Made by a program: the position numbers and the translations under genes. The notes beneath the pieces were generated by a model. That model was not told the origin of the DNA, ran no database searches, and saw only the letters and a list, made by a program, of their open reading frames with translations. From positions 124,001-188,000 of the forward strand of contig NZ_JAAMPJ010000005.1 in assembly GCF_011067745.1 (NCBI RefSeq): 64,000 bases of DNA. The letters run 5' to 3'. This DNA is from Lentzea alba (GTDB lineage Bacteria; Actinomycetota; Actinomycetes; Mycobacteriales; Pseudonocardiaceae). Positions 51,264 to 60,200 of this stretch are shown one piece after another. The stretch's first letter is position 1. Every line of letters starts with the position of its first letter.

Positions 51264-51694
51264 GTCTCCAGGTACTCCCGCAGCTCGTCCAACTCGTGGC
51301 CCCACCCGCCGAAGTTGCCGGACGCGTACTTCTCCTGGCCCTCCGACGGCAGGTCGAGCCCCGTGAACCCGCTCTCCACGACCTGCAGCAAGGTGCCGCC
51401 GTCGGTGGGCGTGAGCGTGAACTCGACCAGCGTCGCGTTGCCGGGCACCGGATCCGGCCCCAACGGACCGGACCAGCGCCACGAGAAGAACGACTCGGGC
51501 TCGACCTTCTCGATGATCGCACGCCCGGTGCCGTGCTCGGCCCACGTCAGCGTGACCTCACCGCCGGGCTCGAGCGCCGACACCGTCGCCCCCGCGTCGC
51601 CGAACCACGTGCCGAGGTGCTCGGCCGAGGTCAGCGCGGCCCAGACGCGCCGCGGTGACGCGTTGATCAGCACATCGCGTTCGATCCGATCCAC
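51260..51694 (-). CDS. SRPBCC (AHSA1-like) domain protein
   Basis: 144 residues: VDRIERDVLINASPRRVWAALTSAEHLGTWFGD begins a START-like fold with a hydrophobic cavity, and the end GGWGHELDELREYLE is typical of the activator-of-Hsp90 homologue group. Ligand unknown. GGAGG lies about five bases before GTG 51694. It is the first gene of a two-gene unit with ArsR. Confidence 0.88.
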   Translation of the reverse strand: MDRIERDVLINASPRRVWAALTSAEHLGTWFGDAGATVSALEPGGEVTLTWAEHGTGRAIIEKVEPESFFSWRWSGPLGPDPVPGNATLVEFTLTPTDGGTLLQVVESGFTGLDLPSEGQEKYASGNFGGWGHELDELREYLET

Positions 51695-51731
51695 GCGCAC
51701 CTCCTTCTGCAACCCAGCGGTTGCAGTAAGG

Positions 51732-52541
51732 CTACTGCAGGTGGAACGTGGCGGCCAGCGTCGTGAGCCGGTCCGTGATGTCCGCGTAGACGTTCGTGCG
51801 CCGAACCCAGTTCTCACAGCCGGACGACGCCGACGGCGGCGTGCCGAGCGGCGAGACCGCGTCCGTCACCCCGTACTCGAGCCGGTACGCGAGCACCGCG
51901 ATCGCCGACTCCAGCCAGAACGACGGATCGGGCGTCGGTATCTCACCCAGCCCGACCCGGAACCACACCGGCATCCGCGCGTACTGCCCGAGCGCCACCG
52001 AGATGCGCCGCGCGGCCGCGTCCTTGATCTCCCCGCGAGCCTTGCCACCCGCCAGCACCGCCTCGGTGCGCCACTCCTCCGCCATGGCGTCCTCGTCGGC
52101 GTCCAACCGCTCGGCCGCCCGCTTGGCGCCGGCCTCGTTCGCGTTGATCAGCCACTCCATCTGGCGGACCTCGTGCGACAACGCGTCCCGCTCGAACCGC
52201 GGCACCCGTCCACCGTCCAGTTTGGACCGAGCCTCGTCCCGCCGGGCCTTGAGCCCCTCGAACTCCAGCACCTCCTGCCGCAGTTCGACACGAGCCGGGT
52301 CAGCGAGGATCTCCTTCTCCGCGTCCCACGCCTTGCGCAACGCTTCGACCAGCGGCGCGATGTCGTCGGCAACCGCGTCGAGGTCGACCAGCGGACCATC
52401 ACCAGCACCGGACAGCCGCCGTTCCAGCACCGTCAGCCGAGCCGTGACGCGTTCCAACTCCGCGCTCAACTGACCGACATGACTGATCAACGTGGCGACC
52501 TGCGGCTCGACCACGTCAAGCCGTTCCTTCTCCGTGGGCAC
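51732..52541 (-). CDS. Hypothetical coiled-coil protein
   Basis: About 269 residues. Residues ~12-45 (QVATLISHVGQLSAELERVTARLTVLERRL) and ~70-150 are strongly heptad-like, then a compact C-terminal region (ISVALGQYARMPVWFRVGLGEIPTPDPSFWLESAIAVLAYRLEYGV). No known family is recognised. The start is uncertain: GTG 52541 begins the part that looks conserved, while an ATG at 52598 would add 19 residues. Confidence 0.6.
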   Translation of the reverse strand: MPTEKERLDVVEPQVATLISHVGQLSAELERVTARLTVLERRLSGAGDGPLVDLDAVADDIAPLVEALRKAWDAEKEILADPARVELRQEVLEFEGLKARRDEARSKLDGGRVPRFERDALSHEVRQMEWLINANEAGAKRAAERLDADEDAMAEEWRTEAVLAGGKARGEIKDAAARRISVALGQYARMPVWFRVGLGEIPTPDPSFWLESAIAVLAYRLEYGVTDAVSPLGTPPSASSGCENWVRRTNVYADITDRLTTLAATFHLQ

Positions 52542-52693
52542 GCAACCAGCGAACCGGACACCGCAGACCCTGAAAAGCGGGTACCCGTCGAATGCACGCA
52601 TTAGAGGCCACGTTCCGCCCGCCCGTGGCACCTGCCCCTCACGCACCGTCACCACACTGGGTGAACTCGGACAAAACGAGGTATTAATAGAAA

Positions 52694-54166
52694 ATGGCGA
52701 CCTCTGTTACTGAGACCGAACGCAAGTACGAGGCACCATCGGACGCGAGCCTGCCGGACCTCACAAACATCACCGGTGTGGCCACCGGCCCGGAAGTCTT
52801 CGACCTCGAAGCCACCTACTTCGACACCGACGACTACCGCCTGGCCCGCGCCGGCGTGACCCTTCGCCGCCGCGTGGGCGGCGACGACGAGGGCTGGCAC
52901 CTCAAACTTCCCGCAGGCGAAGACACCCGCCAAGAGGTCCGCGCCCCACTGGGCCGCGCGGTGAAGCACCCCCCGAAGGACCTCTCCTCCCTGGTCCGCG
53001 CCCACACCCGAGGCTCCGGCCTGGCCCCGGTGGCCGAAATCCGCACCAACCGCCGCCGCTGGCAACTGACCAACAACAACGGCCAACTCCTGGCAGAAGT
53101 GGTCGACGACGTGGTCACCGCCCAAACCATGGGCTCCTCGACGACCACCACCTCGTGGCGCGAGATCGAAGTAGAACTGGGCGAAGGCGGCGACCGCAAA
53201 CTCCTCGACACCGTCGAACAACACCTGGGCGAGGCAGGCATCACCCCGTCTTCCTCAAAATCCAAACTCTCCCAGGTGATCGGCGTGAAACGAGACGCCA
53301 TCCCCACCATCACCAAGAAGTCCACCGCAGGCGAGGTAGTCCTCGCCTACCTCCACGAACAACGCGCGGCCCTGCAAAACCAGGACCCCCGAGTCCGCCG
53401 CAACGAAGACGACGCCGTCCACCAAATGCGAGTGGCCACCCGCCGCATGCGCTCGGCCCTCCAAGCCTTCGGCAGAATCGTCGACCGCGAAGCCACCCGC
53501 GCCCTCACCGACGAACTGAAGTGGCTGGCCTCAGTCCTGGGCACCTCCCGCGACCTGGAAGTACTCCGCATGCGCTTCGAGGACGCCCTGCACGCCCTCC
53601 CACCCGAGTTGGTCCTGGGCGACGTGGCCGCCCGCATGACCCGCCACTTCGCCCCGCTGGAAGCCAAGGCCCACAAGGACTCCGTAGCCGCCCTGGACGA
53701 CAAGCGTTATTTCGCCCTCCTCAACGCCATCGACACCCTCCTGACCTCTCCCCCGCTGACCAAACTGGCCTCCGGCAAGGCCAAAGACGTCCTCCCCCGC
53801 CTGGTGGAAAAAGCCCGCCACCGCCTGGACGTCCGCGTAGAAACCGCCCTGGCCACCTCCAACAGCGACGAACCGCTGCACGAGGCCCGCAAAGCAGCCA
53901 AACGCCTCCGCTACAGCGCCGAGGTGGCCGAACCAGCCCTGGGCAAGCACGCCACCCACCTACGCAAACGCGCGAAGGACGTGCAAACCCTCCTGGGCGA
54001 ACACCAGGACTCGGTGGTAGCCCGCCCCGTCCTCCTGGACTTGGGCCGAGGCGACGAGAACGGCTTCACCTTCGGCCTGCTGTACGGCAAAGAGGTAGAG
54101 CTGGCACACAAAACAGAGGCGGAACTCCCCACCCTGTGGCGCAAGCTGACCAAGGAACACCTCTAG
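52694..54166 (+). CDS. CYTH-CHAD domain protein (polyphosphate-related)
   Basis: 490 residues. The CYTH part (1-200) begins with the ExExK signature ETERK (7-11) and has LRRRVGGDDEGWHLKLP; such domains are triphosphate-tunnel hydrolases. The CHAD part (~215-490) has the histidine-rich helices EDDAVHQMRVATRRMRSALQAF and LHEARKAAKRLRYSAE that bind polyphosphate. The fusion is common in actinobacteria. The ATG follows an AT-rich stretch. It is monocistronic, with a hairpin 58 bp downstream. Confidence 0.9.
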   Translation: MATSVTETERKYEAPSDASLPDLTNITGVATGPEVFDLEATYFDTDDYRLARAGVTLRRRVGGDDEGWHLKLPAGEDTRQEVRAPLGRAVKHPPKDLSSLVRAHTRGSGLAPVAEIRTNRRRWQLTNNNGQLLAEVVDDVVTAQTMGSSTTTTSWREIEVELGEGGDRKLLDTVEQHLGEAGITPSSSKSKLSQVIGVKRDAIPTITKKSTAGEVVLAYLHEQRAALQNQDPRVRRNEDDAVHQMRVATRRMRSALQAFGRIVDREATRALTDELKWLASVLGTSRDLEVLRMRFEDALHALPPELVLGDVAARMTRHFAPLEAKAHKDSVAALDDKRYFALLNAIDTLLTSPPLTKLASGKAKDVLPRLVEKARHRLDVRVETALATSNSDEPLHEARKAAKRLRYSAEVAEPALGKHATHLRKRAKDVQTLLGEHQDSVVARPVLLDLGRGDENGFTFGLLYGKEVELAHKTEAELPTLWRKLTKEHL

Positions 54167-54223
54167 CCCCCAGCGGCTTTTAGCGACGGCGGAGGCGAGC
54201 TGCCTGAACCGCAAGGTTCCGAT

Positions 54224-54260
54224 GGGGTGGTCCCGTCACGACTCGCGACGGGACCACCCC
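54224..54260 (+). terminator. Hairpin terminator
   Basis: GGGGTGGTCCCGTC (54224-54237) pairs perfectly with GACGGGACCACCCC (54247-54260), 9-nt loop, after the CYTH-CHAD gene. Confidence 0.8.
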
Positions 54261-54294
54261 ACCCACTCGCGTCTCGCAAGGTGACCACCCCAAT

Positions 54295-54311
54295 TGGTCT
54301 AAACCTTGACA
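54295..54311 (+). promoter_or_regulatory. DasR-like element overlapping a -35 box
   Basis: TGGTCTAAACCT (54295-54306) matches the streptomycete chitin-regulon motifs (TGGTCCAGACCT and dre core TGGTCTAGACCA) at 10 of 12 positions each. TTGACA (54306-54311) overlaps its end, so binding would hinder the promoter of the hexosaminidase gene 72 bp downstream. Confidence 0.6.
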
Positions 54312-54382
54312 GCCAAACCCGCCGCCTGAAACCGTGACCCTTCGCCGCCACCACAAGGTCCCCCCTTGCCCTGGAGGATGGC

Positions 54383-55948
54383 GTGACATCAAAAAGACTG
54401 CGGGCCGCACTAACGGCTCTGCTGCTCGCCGGATCAGGAGTACTGGTGACCGGAATCGCCGCAGAGGCCGCAACCCCTCTAAACGAACTGGTCCCCCAAC
54501 CAGTCCAGCTCCAGCCCCACCCGGACATCACCTTCACCCTCACCGCATCAGCAAAAATCCAGCTGGGCCCGGAAACCGCCCGCAAGCCCGCGGAACTACT
54601 GGCCGGCATCCTCCGCCCCTCAACCGGATTCGCACTCCCGATCACAGACGGGGTAACCGGCGAAGGCATCGTCCTGCTCAACAACGCCGACCCGAAAACA
54701 GGCCCAGAGGGCTACCAACTGGACGTCACGCCCAAACAGGTGGTCATCCGAGCGAACACGACAGCCGGCCACTTCAACGGCATCTCCACCCTGCGCCAAC
54801 TCCTGCCGCCAAAGGCAGAAGCCAAGACCAAGCAACCAGGCCCGTGGACCGTCCCCGGCGCGAGCATCCTCGACCACCCGAGGTACCAGCACCGCGGCGC
54901 CATGCTCGACGTGTCCAGGCACTTCTTCACCCCCGACCAGGTGAAGCGCTACATCGACCAGATCGCCACGTTCAAAATCAACTACTTCCACCTCCACCTG
55001 AGCGACGACCAGGGCTGGCGACTGGAGATCAACAGCTGGCCCGAACTCACCAAGATCGGCGGCAGCACGGAGGTCGGCGGCCGCAAGGGCAAGCTGTTCT
55101 ACACCCAGGACCAGTACAAGGACCTCGTGCAATACGCACAGAACCGGGGCATCACCGTCATCCCCGAGTTCGACATGCCAGGCCACACCAACGCAGCCCA
55201 GGCGAGCTACGCCGAACTGAACTGCGACAACAAGAAGCGCCCGCTCTACACCGGCACCGAAGTGGGCTTCTCCTCCCTCTGCATCAGCAAGGAGATCACC
55301 TACAAGTTCATCGAGGACGTGGTCAGGGAGGTCTCCGCGATCACCCCGGGCCCGTACTTCCACATCGGCGGCGACGAGGCCCTGAGCACCCCTGACGCGG
55401 ACTACGTCAAGTTCATGACCAGGGTCCTGCCGATCGTCAAGAAGTACAACAAGACCACCGTCGGCTGGCACGAGTTCATCAAGACCACCAAGGACACCTC
55501 GCTGGTCCCGCAGTTCTGGGGCACCACGACGTCAGACGCCAACGTCGCTGCGGCGGCCCAGCGCGGCAACAAGGTCCTGATGTCGCCGGCCAACCGCATC
55601 TACCTCGACATGAAGTACAACAAGAACACCAAGCTCGGTCTCGACTGGGCCGGTCTCGTCGAGGTCAAGGACGCCTACAGCTGGAACCCCGGCGCCTACC
55701 TCAACGGCGTGACAGAGGCCGGCGTCCGCGGCGTCGAAGCTCCACTGTGGACGGAGACCATCAGGACCTCCGCCGACATCGAGTACATGGCGTTCCCGCG
55801 CCTCGCCGTGGCCGCCGAGCTCGGCTGGGCACCGGCGAGCGTCCACAACTGGGACAGGTTCGCCCCGAGGCTCGGCGCGCAGGCACCCCGCTGGAAGGTC
55901 CAGGGCATCAACTTCTACGCGAGCACTCAGGTGCCCTGGAAGAAGTAA
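54383..55948 (+). CDS. Secreted GH20 beta-N-acetylhexosaminidase
   Basis: 521 residues: signal peptide (1-~30, AEA-ATP), GH20b N-terminal domain (~30-155), and catalytic barrel with HPRYQHRGAMLDVSRHF and the Asp331-Glu332 pair (HIGGDEA) for substrate-assisted release of GlcNAc from chitobiose or other ends. C-terminal WTETIRTSADIEYMAFPRL closes the site. GTG 54383 has GGAGG six bases upstream. A DasR-like site upstream fits GlcNAc-controlled expression. Confidence 0.93.
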   Translation: MTSKRLRAALTALLLAGSGVLVTGIAAEAATPLNELVPQPVQLQPHPDITFTLTASAKIQLGPETARKPAELLAGILRPSTGFALPITDGVTGEGIVLLNNADPKTGPEGYQLDVTPKQVVIRANTTAGHFNGISTLRQLLPPKAEAKTKQPGPWTVPGASILDHPRYQHRGAMLDVSRHFFTPDQVKRYIDQIATFKINYFHLHLSDDQGWRLEINSWPELTKIGGSTEVGGRKGKLFYTQDQYKDLVQYAQNRGITVIPEFDMPGHTNAAQASYAELNCDNKKRPLYTGTEVGFSSLCISKEITYKFIEDVVREVSAITPGPYFHIGGDEALSTPDADYVKFMTRVLPIVKKYNKTTVGWHEFIKTTKDTSLVPQFWGTTTSDANVAAAAQRGNKVLMSPANRIYLDMKYNKNTKLGLDWAGLVEVKDAYSWNPGAYLNGVTEAGVRGVEAPLWTETIRTSADIEYMAFPRLAVAAELGWAPASVHNWDRFAPRLGAQAPRWKVQGINFYASTQVPWKK

Positions 55949-55963
55949 CCCTCCAAGCAGCCC

Positions 55964-57301
55964 CTAGAAGTAGCCCTGCGCGCGGTCCGAGTAGCTGACC
56001 AGCAGGTGCTTCACGCGGCGGTAGTCGGCGAGCACGGCGGTGTTCGCCGGGTACGCGTAGTAGTTGTTGACCCACACCCGCTCGGCGCGCAGTTCGTGGC
56101 CGACGTTGTGCGCCCGCGCGACGTCGCGGCTCCAGATGCCGGCGCCGAGCTGGGCGGTGGCCTCGTTCGCGATCTTCAGCGCGTCGTCGCGGTCGTCGAA
56201 CCTGGTCACCGAGACGATCGGGCCCAGCACGGCGTCGGCGAACACGGCGGAGCGGTGATCACCCTCGAAGATCGTGGGCTGGACGTAGTGGCCGGAGGCC
56301 TCGCCGCCGGTCACCAGGCGTGCGCCCTCGGCCTTGCCGCGTTCGACGTACGCAAGAACTCGATCGCGCTGCGCAAGACTGACGACAGCGCCGACCATGG
56401 TGTCGGTGTCGAGCGGGTCGCCCATCCGGAGCTGCTGGGTGCGAACGGTGGCCAGGTTCAGCAGTTCCTCGTAGGCGGCGGTCTGGATCAGCGCGCGCGA
56501 GGGGGCCGTGGTGATCTGGCCCTGGTTGGCCGCGAACATCGCGAAACCCTCCAGCGCCTTGTCCAGGAAGCCGTCGCGGCGCGCGATGACGTCGGAGAAG
56601 AAGATGTTCGGGCAGCGGCCGGACACGACCGGGTGGTCGTCGGACCCGGTGACCACGTTCACCACACCGGGCGGCAGCAGGTCCGCGATCACACCGAGCA
56701 GCACGTGGATCGACGCCGGCGTCTGCAGGGCGGGTTCCAGGACCACGGCGTTGCCCGCGGCGAGCGCGGGGGCGAGCACGCGGCCGGCGTTCATCAGCGG
56801 GAACGTCCACGGCAGGCGCTCGTGCACCACGCCGAGCGGCTGGAACGAGCGGTAGTCGCAGGTGTCGCGGCCGATCTGCTCGACCTCGCCCACCTCGGTG
56901 CGGATGATCGCGGCGACCTGGCGGAACTGCTCGATCAGCATCGGCACGTCGGCGACCAGGGCCTCGCGCAACGGCTTGCCGTTGTCCCACGTCTCAGCCA
57001 CGGCGAGCTCGGTCGCGTGCTCCTCCACCCGGTCCGCGATCTCGCCCAGGACGGTGGCGCGCTCCCGTGGCGTGGTGCTCCCCCACGCCCGCGCGGCGCC
57101 ACTGGCCGCGTGCAGTGCGCGGGCCCGGTCGGCGTCGGTACCGCGCGCGACCTCCGTGAAGACGTCACCGGTCACCGGCGTGACGTTCTCGACGTACTCA
57201 CCGGACACGGGCGGCACGTAGTCGCCGCCGATGAAGTGGTCGTACCTCGGCCGGTACGCGACCACGCTGCCGGGCTGACCCGGTGCCGCGTACTGCGTCA
57301 T
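55964..57301 (-). CDS. Aldehyde dehydrogenase homologue without catalytic residues
   Basis: 445 residues, about 60 shorter than ExaC/AldA-type enzymes, with full-length similarity to them. The PWNFP Asn is Thr (PWTFP, Thr166), the cofactor Lys is Glu (VVLEPA, Glu189), the ELGGK region with the general base is missing (VTGSDDHPVVSGRCPNIFF, 217-235), and the nucleophile motif VCTCPSR is ITTAPSR (Thr264). The C-terminal GGYKQSGIGRE block is also absent (PANTAVLADYRRVKH). It cannot work as a normal dehydrogenase. The frame is clean and has AGGAG before ATG 57301, so it may be a pseudoenzyme. It is divergent from a GAF regulator of the type that controls such enzymes. Confidence 0.85.
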   Translation of the reverse strand: MTQYAAPGQPGSVVAYRPRYDHFIGGDYVPPVSGEYVENVTPVTGDVFTEVARGTDADRARALHAASGAARAWGSTTPRERATVLGEIADRVEEHATELAVAETWDNGKPLREALVADVPMLIEQFRQVAAIIRTEVGEVEQIGRDTCDYRSFQPLGVVHERLPWTFPLMNAGRVLAPALAAGNAVVLEPALQTPASIHVLLGVIADLLPPGVVNVVTGSDDHPVVSGRCPNIFFSDVIARRDGFLDKALEGFAMFAANQGQITTAPSRALIQTAAYEELLNLATVRTQQLRMGDPLDTDTMVGAVVSLAQRDRVLAYVERGKAEGARLVTGGEASGHYVQPTIFEGDHRSAVFADAVLGPIVSVTRFDDRDDALKIANEATAQLGAGIWSRDVARAHNVGHELRAERVWVNNYYAYPANTAVLADYRRVKHLLVSYSDRAQGYF

Positions 57302-57373
57302 TCTCGACTCCTGTGGATGAACGGCCCGCTGACTGGCATGAGTAGGGGAAATGCGAAAATAGGCAGCAGAACG

Positions 57374-57390
57374 TTGCATGCTCGTTGCAA
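57374..57390. promoter_or_regulatory. TTGCA-N7-TGCAA inverted repeat
   Basis: TTGCA (57374-57378) and TGCAA (57386-57390) flank seven bases in the 83-bp divergent region between the dehydrogenase homologue and the GAF regulator, and overlap a possible TTG start. Regulator binding is inferred only. Confidence 0.35.
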
Positions 57391-58854
57391 GCCGTGGATG
57401 GATCAGTGGCCCACGAACCCGGGCAACACGCACTGTTGCTGAGTCGAGTCAGAGATGCCGTGTTGAGTGGTACTCGCACGGTGAATTCGCCACGCTCAGT
57501 GATTTCCGCGTCGTGGCAACGGTCACTCGCCGCCAACGTGGATCCCGACCTGCACACCGCGCCCACGGTCTTCGCCGCCGACGAACTTCCCGATCTGCGC
57601 GAACGGCATCCGCTGCACCCCAGCCTGCCGGTGCTGCGCGAGACCCTGCTCGGCTTCGCGGAAGAAGCGAAGCACATCATGATCGTCGCGGACGCGCAGG
57701 GCCACATCCTGTGGTGCGAGGGCTCCCACGACACCCGCGGCAGTGCCGAGGACGTCGGCCTCGCGGCAGGAACCCTCTGGTCGGAGGACGCGGCGGGCAC
57801 GAACGGGATGGGCACGGCGCTGGCGGTGAACTCCGCCGTCACGGTGCACTCGGCCGAGCACCTCGTGCGGACCTACCACCACTGGACGTGCGCGGCGAGC
57901 CCGATCCACGACCCCGACAGCGGCTCCACGATCGGAGTCGTCGACCTGAGCGGCCCGATCGAGACCGTCCATCCCTCGATGGTGGCATTGGTGTCGGCGT
58001 CGGCCCGGCTCGCCGAGTCGGAGATGCTCGCGCGGATGCACACGCAGGACGAAGAGCTGCGCGCACGCAACATGCGGCACCTGATGGCGCTGCGCGGCGA
58101 GCCCGGCGCCCTGCTCAGCCCGACCGGCCGGGTCGTCGCGGTCGAGCCGTACGGGCTGCTGCCGTCCCGCGTCGACGTCACCAGCGACCGCGTCCAGCTC
58201 CCGGACGGCCGCGAGGCGGTGCTGGAACCACTCGCCCAGGGCTACCTGCTGCGCGTGCCCCGGCAACGCCACGTCCGGCGGAGCGTGCTCTCGCTGTCGT
58301 TCCTGCTCCCCGAACCCAAGGTCGTCCTGGACGGCCGCGAGGTGCCCATCTCCTTGCGGCACGCGGAGATCCTGAGCGCGCTGACGTTGGACGGCAGGCT
58401 GTCCGCCGACCAGCTCGCACTCCGCCTCTACGGCGAGCGCGGCAACCCGACGACCGTGCGCGCCGAGCTGCACCGGCTGCGCGCCCAGCTGGGCACCGAC
58501 GTGCTGTCGACCAGGCCGTACCGGCTCACCGCCGACGTCGAGGCGGACTTCCTGGCGGTGCGGGCCGCACTCAAGGACTGCGACGTGCCGCTGGCCGCCT
58601 CCCGGTACCGAGGTTCCCTGCTGCGCCGCTCCGAAGCCCCGGTCGTCCGGGACGAACGGGACAACCTCGCGACCAGCGTGCGGAAGGCCGTCCTGGCCCG
58701 CGGAGACGCGAACGCGCTGTGGACGTTCACCCAGACCGACTCCGGCGAACACGACGTCGAGGCACTGGAACAGCTGGTCAGGCTGCTTCCGGCGAACGAC
58801 GTGCGGCTCGCCATCGCCACCGCGCGCCTGAGGAGACTCAGTCAGGACGATTGA
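57385..58854 (+). CDS. GAF-domain transcriptional regulator
   Basis: About 489 residues. An N-terminal SVISASWQRSLAANVDPD block and a GAF domain (~80-215, with EDVGLAAGTLWSEDAAGTNGMGTAL) match AcoR-like activators found beside aldehyde dehydrogenase genes. Instead of an AAA+ domain there is a C-terminal wing-type region (ISLRHAEILSALTLDGRLSADQLALRLYGERGNPTTVRAELHRLRAQLG, ~330-378), the actinobacterial variant. Start uncertain: TTG 57385, GTG 57394 or GTG 57406. Confidence 0.85.
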   Translation: MQAVDGSVAHEPGQHALLLSRVRDAVLSGTRTVNSPRSVISASWQRSLAANVDPDLHTAPTVFAADELPDLRERHPLHPSLPVLRETLLGFAEEAKHIMIVADAQGHILWCEGSHDTRGSAEDVGLAAGTLWSEDAAGTNGMGTALAVNSAVTVHSAEHLVRTYHHWTCAASPIHDPDSGSTIGVVDLSGPIETVHPSMVALVSASARLAESEMLARMHTQDEELRARNMRHLMALRGEPGALLSPTGRVVAVEPYGLLPSRVDVTSDRVQLPDGREAVLEPLAQGYLLRVPRQRHVRRSVLSLSFLLPEPKVVLDGREVPISLRHAEILSALTLDGRLSADQLALRLYGERGNPTTVRAELHRLRAQLGTDVLSTRPYRLTADVEADFLAVRAALKDCDVPLAASRYRGSLLRRSEAPVVRDERDNLATSVRKAVLARGDANALWTFTQTDSGEHDVEALEQLVRLLPANDVRLAIATARLRRLSQDD

Positions 58855-58880
58855 CAAGAGTCTCACCAACTGAATATCTT
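58851..58880 (+). promoter_or_regulatory. Promoter of the FAD oxidoreductase operon
   Basis: TTGACA (58851-58856), 18-bp spacer, TATCTT (58875-58880). AGTCTC (about 58859) and GAGACT (about 58890) form inverted 6-bp arms around the -10. AGGGGG precedes the ATG at 58911. Confidence 0.75.
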
Positions 58881-58910
58881 TCCCCCTAAGAGACTTAGTA
58901 GGGGGTCATA

Positions 58911-60200
58911 ATGCGCGTACTCATCATCGGAGCGGGGACCGGTGGCCTGTGTCTGGCGCACGGGCTGAAGAAGGCCGGCGTGGACGTGGCGCTGTTCGAA
59001 CGCGACCGCACGCCGCGCAGCATGCTGATCGGCTACCGGGTCGGGATCAGCCCGGACGGCAGCAGGGCGCTGCACAGCTGCTTACCTCCGGACGTGTTCG
59101 CGGAGTTCGTCCGCACCACCGCGAGGCCTGCCGTCCGGATCAACATGCGGACCGAGAAGTACAAGGAACTGCTGGTCGCCGAGCTTCCCCGGAGCGCGGA
59201 CCGGGCCCACAACGAGAACTCGGTCAGCCGCATCGCGATGCGCACGGCCCTGCTCAACGGCCTGGAGGACGTCGTCCGGTTCGACAAGACGTTCACGCAC
59301 TTCAGCCGCAACGACGACGGCTCGGTCACCGCGTTCTTCGACGACGGCACGTCCGAGACCGGTGACGTGCTGGTCGGCGCGGACGGCGCGCAGTCCAAGG
59401 TGCGCAAGCAGTACCTGCCGCACGCGAAGATCGTGGACACCGGCATCACCACCATCGCGGCCAAACTGCCGTTCACGCCGGAGAACGCGGCGCTGCTGCC
59501 ACCGCAGGCCGACGGCGGCGTCACGCTGCTCTACGGCCCGAAGGGCATGTTCGTGATCATCCACGTGATGCGCTTCGATCGCCAAGAAAAAGGTGACAGT
59601 GGTGTCGAGGACGACTACATCATGTGGGGCTACGCGGCCTCGCACGACAAGTTCCCGGACATGACGGGCATGACCCAGGAACAGCTCAGGCAGGTCGTGC
59701 TGGACATGACGCCGAAGGTCCACCCGAACCTGCGCGAGCTCTTCCGCCGCGGCGACCCCGAGACGCTGTTCCAGATCAAGGTCCGCACGTCCGAGCCGCT
59801 GCCGCCGTGGAAGGCGAGCAACGTCACGATGATCGGCGACTCGGTGCACCTGATGACACCCGGCCGCGGCATCGGCGCGAACACCGCGCTGCGGGACGCG
59901 GAACTGCTCACCCGCAAGCTGACCGAAGCCCACCACGGCAAGGAGATCGTGCAGGCGATCTCCGAGTACGAACGGGAGATGGTCGAGTACGGGTTCGAGG
60001 CCGTGCTGGCCTCGCGCGAGCAGATGGACGGCAACGGCGTGATCCACAAGCCCGTGATCGGCAGGATCGCGCTGGCGTTCATGAGGACGTTCCTGCGCGT
60101 CACCAACGCCGTGCCCGCGCTCAAGCGCAGGATGATGGCCCAGGACGCCGCCCGCCGTGATCACGTAAATTCGGCGCATGAGGTTGTTCACGCCGGGTGA
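58911..60200 (+). CDS. FAD-dependent monooxygenase / oxidoreductase
   Basis: 429 residues of the aromatic-hydroxylase-like flavoprotein group: N-terminal FAD motif GAGTGGLCLAHGL (7-19), DG motif GDVLVGADGAQSKVRKQYLP, and GDSVHLMTPGRGIGANTALRDAELL for flavin phosphate/ribityl binding. Substrate unknown; hydroxylation of a hydrophobic compound is most likely. It is the first gene of a three-gene unit, and the next gene starts within its last 23 bp. Confidence 0.88.
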   Translation: MRVLIIGAGTGGLCLAHGLKKAGVDVALFERDRTPRSMLIGYRVGISPDGSRALHSCLPPDVFAEFVRTTARPAVRINMRTEKYKELLVAELPRSADRAHNENSVSRIAMRTALLNGLEDVVRFDKTFTHFSRNDDGSVTAFFDDGTSETGDVLVGADGAQSKVRKQYLPHAKIVDTGITTIAAKLPFTPENAALLPPQADGGVTLLYGPKGMFVIIHVMRFDRQEKGDSGVEDDYIMWGYAASHDKFPDMTGMTQEQLRQVVLDMTPKVHPNLRELFRRGDPETLFQIKVRTSEPLPPWKASNVTMIGDSVHLMTPGRGIGANTALRDAELLTRKLTEAHHGKEIVQAISEYEREMVEYGFEAVLASREQMDGNGVIHKPVIGRIALAFMRTFLRVTNAVPALKRRMMAQDAARRDHVNSAHEVVHAG

